Positions 47,805-58,136 of a stretch of DNA of 64,000 nucleotides are shown here, piece after piece. The stretch spans positions 17,730,066 through 17,794,065 of the forward strand of contig OY365807.1 of NCBI GenBank assembly GCA_959347315.1, in the 5' to 3' direction. Numbering within the stretch: the stretch's first letter is position 1; each line of letters begins with the position of its first letter. The notes beneath the pieces were generated by a model. It ran no database searches and was not told the origin of the DNA. It saw nothing but the letters and a program-made list of their open reading frames with translations. The position numbers and the translations under genes were made by a program. The DNA comes from Bimastos eiseni (Eukaryota; Annelida; Clitellata; Crassiclitellata; Lumbricidae).

Positions 47805-49790
47805 TTCGGCACCAGGCTAATCAGTCCCAACTTGACCGTCGACGATCCCTGTTTGCATTAACCAATAATAATCGGTGGGTCATACAGCTGCATACTCTGC
47901 GTCACTAAAAAAGGATGTCTTCCTTGTCAGCACTATCATACACTTTGCATTTGAAAAACTAAAGAGGGAAATAAACGGCATATATACAATGAGTGACAAC
48001 GAGCTCCCGGAACAGCCCTGTCATATAGCAAATCAGAACGTACATGTACAATACTTCTATGCGTATTGAGTGTTCCAAAAAGTGTTATGAGCGTTTTCTT
48101 GTATAAAGCAAGAGGTCAAAACTGAGTGTCTTGAAGCAACATATATAACAGTTCGATCTCGCTGACGTTCCACAGATTCACCAGCGCAGCAACTATAAGT
48201 TATTATAACTATTGAACCAACATCCATTACTCAAAATGACTTGTATCGTTTTGTTTTAACAACAGCGAAGTGTTATGAGTGCGCATAGTCATAAAATGCA
48301 TCACACTCGAGAATTCAGAACTGGCGACCGTTACACGTGCAAAAACCAATTTCCAGAAAAATTGATATGCATGCAGTGTCTCTTCAAGACATCTATTCGA
48401 AGGCGGTTAATAAAATTTCGACAAGACTAAATTTGAGTAATCAATGTGTAGGAATTCAATTTTCATAAAAGTATTATGTATCTGTTATCGTTCGCGCGGT
48501 ATTTTTGGTGAAAAATTCGTCCAATTGCAAGTGTTCACAGTTTTGATAAGAATGACTGTCAAAACTTCGAGCGTTTTATTACCTGAGGAAAGGACTTCTT
48601 TTATTTGCACACGGTGTATGGCCATAGGGCTACATGGTCGTGCACCGCTCAGCTTGCCATCGGCGTTCAAGCGCTTGGTATGAAAGACTGCGGAAATTGA
48701 ACAATTTTTCCTAGCCATCGAGCGTCTATTGGACCGCTCGTGCAAACTTCCGGTCGTGTCTAACCGGCGTCCGCCATCTTTGGTCAGCCATTTTGTATAC
48801 GAGACGACGTCGTTTTTGATTTGATTTCTGTAGCAGACATCGACGCTAATGCACGAAGGGAATCTAGGTGCATCTAGCACCAGAGAATGGACGACTGGTT
48901 CAACGTTCGCATTGCAAAGAGAAATAGATGAGTTAGAAACCCCCTTGGGTCGTCGCTAGGTGTCGAAAACTAGAAACTCCCGTATCGCATAATTGCGTAA
49001 AGCCTTTCGCCTCTTATTGATTGGAGAAAAGTATTATATAACCATAATATGAAAAGCAATGACGTTACAAAGTGTGTCGTTCTTTTTGTCTACGTGTCCG
49101 GTATTTCAATCCTATAGCGCCTCATGAAAGATGACTGGTATAGCTGTGCAACCGTATAATAAGCAACAATATTCAGCTGTTTCACTGCCTTTCGGTGTTG
49201 CTCTTCAGACGATGATTCACCTGTATGTCTTGAAACCAGGCTATAAATGACCTCCACACGACATCATAATGGAAGCCTTTCTAAACTAACCAAGCCATCT
49301 AGTATCACGGCTATTAACAGACAACCGTAAAGAAAAGACTTGTAAGTGAATTATCTACAACGACTAATGCGATGGCCTTATAATGAGAGCATTACGTAAT
49401 GACCTAATCAAATCTCACGAATGTATCTCCAACCATAAAAACTCACACCATAAGGCGGTGTTCGTCTATAGAAGATTCCGGCACATGTATGCATACGTAT
49501 ACCTACATTATGTACGCGTATATATGCACAAAGTTAGTAGTTATTAACGTCCGTAGATAGACAACTGTTGAATACGAATTGCAGAAAATGCGCAAAATCA
49601 GCAGCTGGAAGGAACATTAAGAGCGCAAAAGTCAAGCTATCGTGTGTAGGCCCATATATGTCGTTATACTTTCATTGATTTGTAAAACTTAGTCTATTAT
49701 ATAATCGGGAAAAGTCATTTTGGCAGTTATCATCGGATACTGCTATTGAAACCATTATGGAAGGCGATTTACTTTTCTGCCAATGTTAAA
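47805..49790. other. No supported gene
   Basis: GC rises at 48560-48890, where both strands have frames of 79-131 residues without domains. The 24-bp word from CTTTTATTTG to ACACGGTGTATGG at 48597-48620 recurs at 52114-52137, so at least part is repeated sequence. Confidence 0.45.
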
Positions 49791-49794
49791 AAAT

Positions 49795-49839
49795 TGAGAG
49801 ATGGACAGATACAGAGAGAGGTAGAAAAAGACAGAGAGG

Positions 49840-49883
<44 letters not shown>

Positions 49884-49905
49884 GAGAGAGACAGAGAGAG
49901 AACCT
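49795..49905. repeat. (GA)n microsatellite
   Basis: A GAGAGAGA run with ACAGAG interruptions. The 85-residue frame across it is not supported as a gene. Confidence 0.9.
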
Positions 49906-49909
49906 TGTT

Positions 49910-50645
49910 TGCACCATTGTCAGATTATGCAACGTTCCCATTTCAGGATTCAACGAGATATCAGATCAGGACGTCAAATATTATATGCACAGAACTTATG
50001 TAACGGCGTAGCAACAAAGTGATGGCGCTACAGTAATCAAAAAGTCAAAGACGACACGATCAATGCGTCTATCTCTTGCACTTCATCTAAAATACACGCG
50101 CATGCAGACAAAATCACATACGTAATTACGTAAGCATTATTTCATGCATGCATGCATGCATGCATGAATTCATTAATACATAGATATATGCATGATAATG
50201 CCTAGGCCCTACATACCTGAATCTATACTTGCTCACTTATACACATGAATACACACACATACATATGCATTGTATGCATATATGCATATATACGAGGCTC
50301 CAATGCAGTAGGGAAAAAGGCCGAATGCGATCCGAATAGCTACCTGCAACAGGGAGCAATGCATTCTGATCCTGGCCTGAGTCATATCTCCGATTCCCGA
50401 TGGAGCGATTGTCTGATTTGCCAGAGGCCCATCTGGCGACCATCGCTGTCGACCTCAGCCAGATTTAGAAGCATACGGGAAAGGTCAACGACACAGACAC
50501 GAATGTACGCGAACGGGCGTCAACAAAAAACAACAGCCGACCATCCATATCGGCAATGGCTAAAAGTCGTAAATAACAAAATTAAATGCAAACGCCATAT
50601 CAATGGCTAAATAACTAATTTATGTATGAATGAATGCATGCACGC
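49910..50645. other. No supported gene; (CATG)n at 50140-50166
   Basis: Contains a self-complementary CATGCATG run. The frame of 121 residues at 50245 has normal complexity but no domain that I recognise and no neighbouring splice sites that I trust. Confidence 0.45.
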
Positions 50646-50651
50646 ATGTGT

Positions 50652-50690
50652 CGAGCGCCTCTGATTACAAGTGGCGCTATATAAATCTTC
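50652..50690 (-). repeat. Dispersed hairpin repeat copy (reverse)
   Basis: Read on the minus strand: GATTTATATAGCGCCACTTG, then TAATCAGAGGCGCTCGA. Both arms of the hairpin are intact. Confidence 0.75.
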
Positions 50691-50778
50691 AATTACAATT
50701 ATAATTACAATAAATAAATAAACAGATAAGTATATAAATATATAAGTATATAAATCTTATAAATAAAGAAGACTTTCT

Positions 50779-50945
50779 GTGTGTACCTCTGTCCGAAGAC
50801 GCATTTCCACAGTTTTAGAGCTATTGACTCGAAACGTTCGCCTTTGGCTTGGAGAACACCTGGGACACGCAGTAGAGGGATTCTTGAACCCCGCAGCCGC
50901 CATCTTCCTGGTCTCCAGGGCCAAAAACCTACGGCGCACCTCTCA
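50779..50945. repeat. Unclassified interspersed repeat, copy A
   Basis: It aligns by eye with 51105-51235 over shared words GAACACCT-GG-ACAC, CAGTAGAGGG, CCGCC-TCTTCCT and TCCA-GCCAAAAACCT. The two copies are in the same orientation and clearly diverged. Confidence 0.7.
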
Positions 50946-51104
50946 CACACACATAAAGTCAAAGTTTCCTTCTTAACCGCCAGGATCGTGTCATTTGCGA
51001 CATATCGTACACGTACCAGGTATATAGTATCGTTCGCACAGTCGGTTACGTGGGTATGTACTATAAACACTAATTATTTACATACATATGTAGATTCTGG
51101 GTAT

Positions 51105-51235
51105 GTGTCTGTCTCTTCGTTTATGCGTTTGCACACTCTTACAGCTATTCACTTCACCGTTCGCTCGGGGAACACCTCGGACACCCAGTAGAGGGCGGCC
51201 GCCGTCTTCCTCCTCATTATGTCCAAAAACCTGTC
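51105..51235. repeat. Unclassified interspersed repeat, copy B
   Basis: Partner of 50779-50945. It contains GGGGAACACCTCGGACACC, CAGTAGAGGGCGGCCGCC and GTCCAAAAACCTG. A TAAATAAATAAA tract (51265-51340) follows, compatible with a SINE-like tail. Confidence 0.7.
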
Positions 51236-51564
51236 TTTACCCGGGCACCGGGTGTCCCAGTTAGTAAATAAATAAGTAGGTAAATAAATAAATAAATAAA
51301 AATAAATAAATAAATAAACAAATAAAAAAATAAATAAATCGATCAATCAACAAATCAAGAAATCACTTAAATATACAAATAAATAAAGCATTAATTAACG
51401 GATGGCGTGTTACAGGAAAAACAAGGAGGTTTAGTTCAGCGGGTCGAAGAGCCGTCCATCGTCCATGGTCGCAGGAAGTGAGCGCTTCTCGGACACTTAC
51501 CCTCGGGTAAGGCGATACACACGAGTGCATCTCTTGTAAACCTTTTTTTATTTGATTGTATTAG

Positions 51565-51790
51565 AGAGACTGAGCTGTGCGATAGAGATTGCTGGTGAGA
51601 TGTTGAAGTCAACATCGAAGTCACTGATGATAAGAATTATAAACAGCGGAGATATCAATCTGCCGAGAGCTGGAGAAAAGGATGTGCCTGTCCACCCAAA
51701 TACATCACACTGCTGTAACAGTTGCTCTCTTCTCTCACCCCTCTCTTCTAGCCCTGATAGTCTTCTTCTTCTTCCTTCTCTGTCCGATTG
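51565..51790 (+). pseudogene. LINE endonuclease fragment (dead)
   Basis: Translation across the + strand gives a stretch like SGDINLPRAGEKD, then HPNTSHCCNSCSLLS, then a leucine- and serine-rich run to a stop near 51790. The G-D-I/F-N-L-P pattern followed by an N-x-S/H segment and LLS-x-L is the middle of the APE-type endonuclease of CR1/L2-type LINEs. It is short and isolated, with no reverse transcriptase next to it. Confidence 0.45.
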
Positions 51791-51908
51791 ACGCAGCACT
51801 CAAGCATAAGCCGGTGACCTGCACTTAGCTTTTCAATATAGAGCATTAGCAGCCATTTGATAGCGTTGAATGTAGGATAATTACAACACTGCGTTGATAT
51901 TTCTTATC

Positions 51909-51942
<34 letters not shown>

Positions 51943-52380
51943 GAGTGTATATACATATATAGTCAAGATCTTAATTAGATATTACCTCGATTGATATAAC
52001 TGAAATGGTTCAATAAACCACTGAGCTGTACGTCTTAAAACCGAAAGTAAAGTATAGGCAGCGATGGCTGTTAGACTTTGATCGAATTGTGCAGCTAAGC
52101 GAATTACGACCGCCTTTTATTTGAACACGGTGTATGGTTGCATTTATGGAGGGTGGACGAAGTTCCGGAGAGGGTAGCTTTGCTTTAGCAGATGACGGAT
52201 CAGATAATGAAAGGTGGCATAAAAACGGAAACGGAATGGGTCTGAAGACTACTGGGAAATGGAGCTTCTGGCTCTTATAATATATATATATATTGCATAT
52301 TAAATATATATATTATATATATACATATTTATTTATATATAGACCAAGCATCAAAAATGCATATACATAATATTCATAAG

Positions 52381-52439
52381 ATGAAGACGTTCGAAGAGAC
52401 ATGGACGTGCTTCTCCCACGTCTCCTCGAACATCTTCAC
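52381..52439 (+). repeat. 59-nt imperfect hairpin
   Basis: Two 24-nt arms (ATGAAGACGTTCGAAGAGAC... and its near-complement ending CTCGAACATCTTCAC) pair with four mismatches around an 11-nt loop. Another short inverted pair, AGATTAAG/CTTAATC, follows within 50 bases. Its size is at the low end for a microRNA precursor. I do not call a microRNA gene. Confidence 0.7.
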
Positions 52440-52710
52440 TGGTTCTCTTCTCAGATTAAGGTCCTCATCCTTATCTGTGGGTCTTAATCCGGTATAGCAT
52501 CCACGTATATATATACCTTTGTGGTCTCATTCGTCGATCGAGCTCTTCCACCTCTGCCGTCCGCTTCGGACAATTGGTCGCATTGACCTTCTTGTCCCAC
52601 CAGCGAAAACTTGTCTTCATTAACCTTTCACTGTATACGGACTGATATTATTAGCCAGTTATTCAGGTGCTTCCTTTCGCTGTCTTATATCTAATCTCTT
52701 CTTTAAAGCC

Positions 52711-52762
52711 TCTCGCACTGGCCTCTGATCTGTGTGCATTGTGAGAGGCGCTATATAAATCC
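52711..52762 (-). repeat. Dispersed hairpin repeat copy (reverse)
   Basis: Minus strand reads GGATTTATATAGCGCCTCTC, then ACAATGCACACAGATCAGAGGC. The left half matches the family consensus perfectly. Confidence 0.75.
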
Positions 52763-55249
52763 ATCAAAAATGAAATGTATGGCGCAATGGGCGTCCTGCG
52801 TGGCGGCTGCCGACGGTTAATTCGACTACTGTAATAACTCGTCATCATTCGCTCATACTGTTCGTGTAATCATACTGCGGTTTGTCAGTTTGAAATTAAA
52901 CGAAGATTATTACTATTATAGGGTAATATTATTATTATTAATATTATTATCAATACAATGCAATACATGCACACATAAAGAGTGAGCAATAGGCATACTC
53001 AATAGTAAACACAGACAGGCAGAGAAATACACGAGAAGACCGTCTTCGCCTTAGACTGCAGAAGGGTAAAGTGAGCTGGAGATAAATTCGATCTGACCTT
53101 GTCATTTCTTATGGCCATCTTATTAATTCCATTGTATTCTACTCCAGTCTAGTCATGTCAATTCTTTCCCAGTACAATTTTTCACTAGCTACTAAAAGCA
53201 CCTTTGTAGCGTTGCAGTGGGCATAACATATCTGCGGCCTTAATCCAGTTCACAGCATTGAGTATCATGTCGGAAGGTGTCCTGTTAAAGCAGCTTGCCG
53301 AGTCCTTGCGCGATCTGTATAGAGGTAAAACTTCACAAGGCATGACCTCACGTATTTCTGCTAGTTAGCATTATCGAACAAGAAAGAAAGCACGGTGACC
53401 TCAGTGTCTAAATACTATACATTTAATTTATGTGCAAAAATGTATGCAATGTATACATGTTTGTATGTATGTATATTGGTGAATACTGGACTCTGAGTCA
53501 GAACATGTCCCAGTTATTATAATACATGTAGTCGTCGGTTCGTTTCTTCAACAAATGCGATGACATAAAATTATTCTTCAAAGCATGTTCTTCCTCTTTC
53601 TCAGCTCAACCGATGATTAAATCTGCTCTGCTAATTTCTAGTGGAGTTTTAATCCTTAATTTACCACTTACATGTAGTTTTACACTGTTTTATCTCAAAA
53701 ATCACATGACACCCTATTTCTTTTTACGACTCCCCCATCTTTTCGACCTCTGCTCTAATCCTCGTCTTCTGAAATTATCTTCACCTCCTACAAATGTTGC
53801 TAACAACCATCCCTCTATATAGGCGACATCGAACAATTGTCGTTGCCGCAATTATATGGATAACAAATTGATAAGAGAAAGCAACTAGTCTTAGAATCTT
53901 GCAAATTTCAAAACGTCATATGACTCCTTGTTTCTTTTTATAGTTAATTGTAAATTGTGTTGATGATTAGAACTTTGTGAATTCGTGTTGAATTTCGTCG
54001 TTTTGGTTTTCGTTTTGGCTGTTGTCGGCCTATAGATTCTCGTAACTATGGCCGCAATGGTCATTATTATAAAGAATAATGGTTTTCTTTAATTTCAAAT
54101 TGACAAGTCGCAGTATGATTACAAGTGTAGGCCTAATATGAATCGATTATGAGTAGTACGCGAGTCGAATTGAACTTTGGCCAGATATTATACATCTGAA
54201 TTAACAAAAACACCGCCTAGCGAAAGAAGGATTAGTCAACCTTACGGTTATTCGAGAAGCAAGTTCAGTTCCTTAGTGTCTTATCCAATACTCTACCGTC
54301 CCGTGCAATTGTTCCAAAAGATGTTGCGTAGAGTGAAGCAGAAGAAAATTAACGAAGTCTGCAGCTGACAAAACAACAGCTGAGTCTCACAGACATCGAA
54401 ACCGTCTGATGCGAAAAAATCTCGTCTAATGAAATAAACAGTGCAAACAGACAATGCAAAGTGGGATTCGCTCATTAGTCCTTCTCGATCACTGCAATTG
54501 AACCAAGGCTTCATCTGGTGCCTTCGTACTGAAAAACGTACCGAAAAACGCCAGCATTGAAAATCTCCCTTTGGCAAATTGTCAGTACCAAACACCTCAT
54601 GCGTAATGACCTGGCTAATATTTGGCGAGTATCGCTATATTTCTTGAGCAGAGAGCGATCCGTGAATAGATAGATCTCTGTCTGAGAGATACGTTTCTCA
54701 GAACCGAACATCGGATTATGCTTTTTGTAATCTTGTATGCTTTTTGTATCTATATACAGACACGCATACATAGATAAATATATACACACAAACACACACA
54801 CTTACCTATATATATATACATACATGCTAACATATATGCATGCATAAATATATACATGAATACATACGTGCACATAATAATAAGTCACTAAATAATTTAT
54901 TATAGATCCGAGAAAATTTCGCGTACTGAATTTACACACAGGTGTAGCGATTTCAAATTACCCCCCATTCACCTTAACCCCCGGTAGCTTGAAATCGATT
55001 TCAAGTTACCGGGGGGTAACTTGAAGGCGATTTCCAGTTACCCCCTACGATTTCAGATTATCCTCATGGGTAATCTGAAATCAACTTCAGGCTACCCCCC
55101 GGTAGCTTGAAATTGATTTGCAACAGAAAAGACACATGTAAAGCTCAAACTCATTGTCGTGGCAGGTCGGGAGATGAGAGGGTCACGGACCCATCTGTGA
55201 AGGGTAGTAGTAAAAGCCCAAAGGAAGCAAAGACTCAGAGTCTCAAATC

Positions 55250-55560
55250 TTAACGACCAAAGCCAAGGCAAAAATTTGATACTGGAATGTAAGAACATTA
55301 TGATACAGGGAAGTTGGTGAGAGAGAGATGTGAGAATACAAGCTTGAAATATTGGGGCAGAGTGAGATGCGATGGACCTACAGTGGCAATATTGTGTTTC
55401 AAGGAATAATAATCAACTACTCATTTGGAGCCAAGCATAAAAGAGAAGCGGGCATATTGGTTGGCCAAAAATGATATCAGGGAACTAGTAAGTGAAAGAA
55501 TAATTACCATTAGACCACAAACAGGGCATACCACCACTTTGAACTTGCAGCATTTGCTAA
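55250..55560 (+). pseudogene. LINE endonuclease fragment (dead) inside the palindrome-bearing element
   Basis: Reading across frames gives WNVRTL at the start, a broken CDGPTVAILC-like segment, AKHKREAGILVGQK, and SERIITIRPQTGH. That is the order in many APE-type LINE endonucleases (N-terminal WNVRT, later an RxxGVGI-like block and an SERIxxxR segment). Stops and frameshifts separate the pieces. Confidence 0.5.
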
Positions 55561-55820
55561 GTGCTAAGTCATCTTACTACTTTTGATGAGTTAAGTAGAG
55601 GATTGAATTATCAAGTCAAAAGTTACATCCCTTGTTGTTGTATATTATTGTTGTAATTATACTAATTTCTTCACCAATTAGACCAAATCTTTATTATCTT
55701 ATGTTTGTATGTTGCAATGTGACGCACTTTGATCTCGTGTAGCCTATTACTGATTTCACACATTTTACATTTCTTTGACTTTTATTTATTATTTTTCACA
55801 CGTTCTATTTTATTCTATTT

Positions 55821-55870
55821 ACGGATTTATAAAGCGCCTCTTACAGTACAACCTAATCAGAGGCGACGTT
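55821..55870 (+). repeat. Dispersed hairpin repeat copy
   Basis: GGATTTATAAAGCGCCTCTT, then ACAGTACAACCTAATCAGAGGCG, inside the element at 54939-56065. Confidence 0.65.
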
Positions 55871-56610
55871 AAAACTAGCCTTCTATCTTCATGTGTTACA
55901 TGTTTTATTAAACAGACTGGTTATCATTAGTTGAAAGCATAACAATTTAACATTTAGACTCATTCAGAGAGGGGGTAATGTGAACACGGAGGGAGTAATC
56001 TGAAATCGATTTCAGATTACCGGAGGTAACCTGAAATGGGGGCTAACTTGAAGTCTTTACACCGGCTTACCTACTGGTGTGATCGGTATAGCGTACTCTA
56101 GACACATTGTACTGCAGGACAGATCTATCCAGACTTTGTAATGAGACGGACCAGCAGGAGGATTATTCCATTACAGCTGAATCGGTGCCCAATTTATTTA
56201 TAATCTCTTCTTTATCAATCACATCAAACACATATTAAATGTGCTTAAAATGCATTCTAAGACAATTCTATGACTCTATCGCCGTCATATTACCTCTCAC
56301 ATTACCGAACCCGCTTCTATCGATCTGCACACCAGTGTATTTTCCATAGTCATTACGAAAACACTTACAGGGCCATCGTCTTAGATGACGATATAATCAT
56401 AGAATTGCCTAAAATGCATCCAAAATAAATGCTATACATATTTATGGTGATTAGAAAAGAAAAATAATGGGTTAATTAGGCACTGGTCCGGCTGCAATGG
56501 ATAAATCGTCCTGCCAGTTCGTAACACTATAAAGATTGGTAAGTGCTGCTGTAGAGTTCAGCAAACCTAGGAACAACGTACTGGAGAGTACACCATGCTA
56601 ATTATGGTGA

Positions 56611-57771
56611 CCGGATAGTTCGGCGCGGACAATTCGGCGCCGGGACAATTCGGCTACGGACAAATCGGCGCCGGATGAGTTTGTAAGTGTATTTAGATCA
56701 GATATCGGTATGTAGTAACAGGAATTTTAAAAATATTCAGAATGGGAGCGAAATAATATTCTCTATATTATCCAGCACATGTTTGGTTATTGTAGAGTCA
56801 TAGTTAACACATAGGGACCGTGTCACCCTCTAACTAGAGTAGTTGTCCAATGTAGAAGAAACTAAAGAATATTACAAATTACATCGATTTCGGTTTCTGA
56901 ATCACATATAGAATTAACTAACAGCAGTAGAAGTTGATAAATCCATAACTTAATGCTACTGTATTCTTTAATCGCAATTACTCAAAGTCGGTATTTTAGG
57001 TCTGCTGTCTTCACCAGTCTCTATGATAACCAGATATATGCTGGATAATATGAGAATATTATTTCGTTCCCATTCTGAATATTTTTAAAATGCCAGGTAC
57101 TACATACCGATATCAGGTATAACTACACCTACAAACCAGCGTTGTATGCAAGACTTGAAACTTCAAGACCAAGACGAGACCGAGACAGTGAGGTGCCGAG
57201 ACCGAGACCGAGACCCAGACAGCGAGGTACCAAGACCGAAACAGAGACCGAGACACTAGACTCAAGACAGTACGAGACAGTAGGAGACAGTAAAAGACAA
57301 GTGATCCTATAATAAATCAAGTGATCCAATAAAAAATGCTGTAAATTACTAATGTATCAGTTTTCATGAATAAGGTTTATTCGTAATTTCAATTTGAAAC
57401 TTATAACGTATACATGTATAGTACCAATTCCTGAGAACACTTTTATATTGCCGCAAGATTTTAAGACATTTAACGCGAAACTTATCGAGATCTCTTGTTC
57501 GAGACAGAACAAGACTTTCACTTCAAGACAGTTTCTAAAAATTCGAGACAATACCTCGAGACCGAGACCGAGACAGCAGGCTTCCGAGATCGATACTGAG
57601 ATCGAGACACTAAAAAACTGTCTCGAGACTTCTCGAGACCGAGACACTGTCTCGAGACCATACAACTCTGTTACAAACTCATCTGGAATTGTCCGTCGCG
57701 GAATTGTCCTGGCGCCGAATTGTCCGCGTTGAACTGTCCGGCGCCGAATTGTCCGGCGCCGAATTGTCCTG
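56611..57771. mobile_element. Long palindromic element with GGACAATTCGGCGCC iterons, split by a hAT insertion
   Basis: The left arm runs from CCGGATAGTTCGGCGC at 56611 to about 56800; the right arm is 57016-57136 plus 57679-57771. Inverted identity is high: GATATCGGTATGTAGTA and ATTTTAAAAATATTCAGAAT occur in the left arm and, complemented, in the right. The outer parts of both arms are arrays of GGACAATTCGGCGCC variants, about four on the left and six on the right. The right arm is interrupted by a separate element at 57137-57670. Without that insertion the host element is about 620 bp with a loop of about 215 bp and no coding frame. Confidence 0.7.
57137..57670. mobile_element. Non-autonomous hAT element, 534 bp, with 8-bp target duplication
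   Basis: Ends are CAGCGTTGTATG on the left and CAGAGTTGTATG read inwards from the right (11 of 12 match), the CAG-start form usual for hAT transposons. The flanking 8-mers are CTACAAAC (57129-57136) and TTACAAAC (57671-57678), a target duplication with one change. Subterminal regions are filled with GAGACCGAGAC and CTCGAGAC words, typical of repeated transposase-binding sites. No transposase is encoded. The frames across it, including one of 196 residues on the minus strand, are not host genes. Confidence 0.82.
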
Positions 57772-58136
57772 GAACCTTTAGGTATACCACGTACCATAGA
57801 GTCCAGCATGTACAGGCACAACGTATTGCAAAGGCCAAAAATGCCTGCACGTAATGTATCTCTGACTCTAAAATCTTCTGCATCAGTCATGGCTCTTACC
57901 CTCCTGTCTGCACTTATGAGTTCACATGTAGTGCTTACCTGAGTCACGAACTCTAGAATACCAGTGTAGTAGGTCTATAAACCGTGTCGAGAGTACCGTC
58001 TGCCTGCGACACCTATACTTTCATATACAAATAATTTTATTGATTCAAGAGACCATCCAAGAATGAACCCGTGTCACACATAAATAGGGGTCTAGGGCAG
58101 TGGCGTAGCGAGGAAGGCGAGGGGGGCGAACCGCCC

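Larger units (their letters stand above)
52140..54930. other. No supported gene; AT-rich with microsatellites
   Basis: (AT)n at 52279-52322, a hairpin at 52381-52439, a reverse hairpin-repeat copy at 52711 and ATAC-type repeats at 54750-54870. A possible short start exon at 53267-53324 is treated as a hypothesis only. Confidence 0.45.
54939..56065. mobile_element. Unclassified DNA element with subterminal palindromes of about 28 bp
   Basis: The ends are imperfect inverted repeats of about 31 bp: CAGGTGTAGCGATTTCAAAT... on the left against CCGGTGTAAAGACTTCAAGT... read inwards from the right; both run into CCCCCATT. Inside each end are short palindromes on a common theme: 54983-55010 and 55015-55042 (28 bp, near perfect), 55049-55082 (12-bp perfect arms, 10-bp loop) and 55995-56020 (26 bp, perfect, centre ATCGAT). 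The core contains a LINE endonuclease scrap and one dispersed hairpin repeat. I found no transposase and no convincing target duplication, so the class is open. Confidence 0.65.

Noticed and set aside
57357..57947. 196-residue minus-strand frame and 112-residue plus-strand frame
   Set aside because: They run through the hAT element and the iteron array of the host element. Their Arg/Thr repeats come from the 15-bp iterons.
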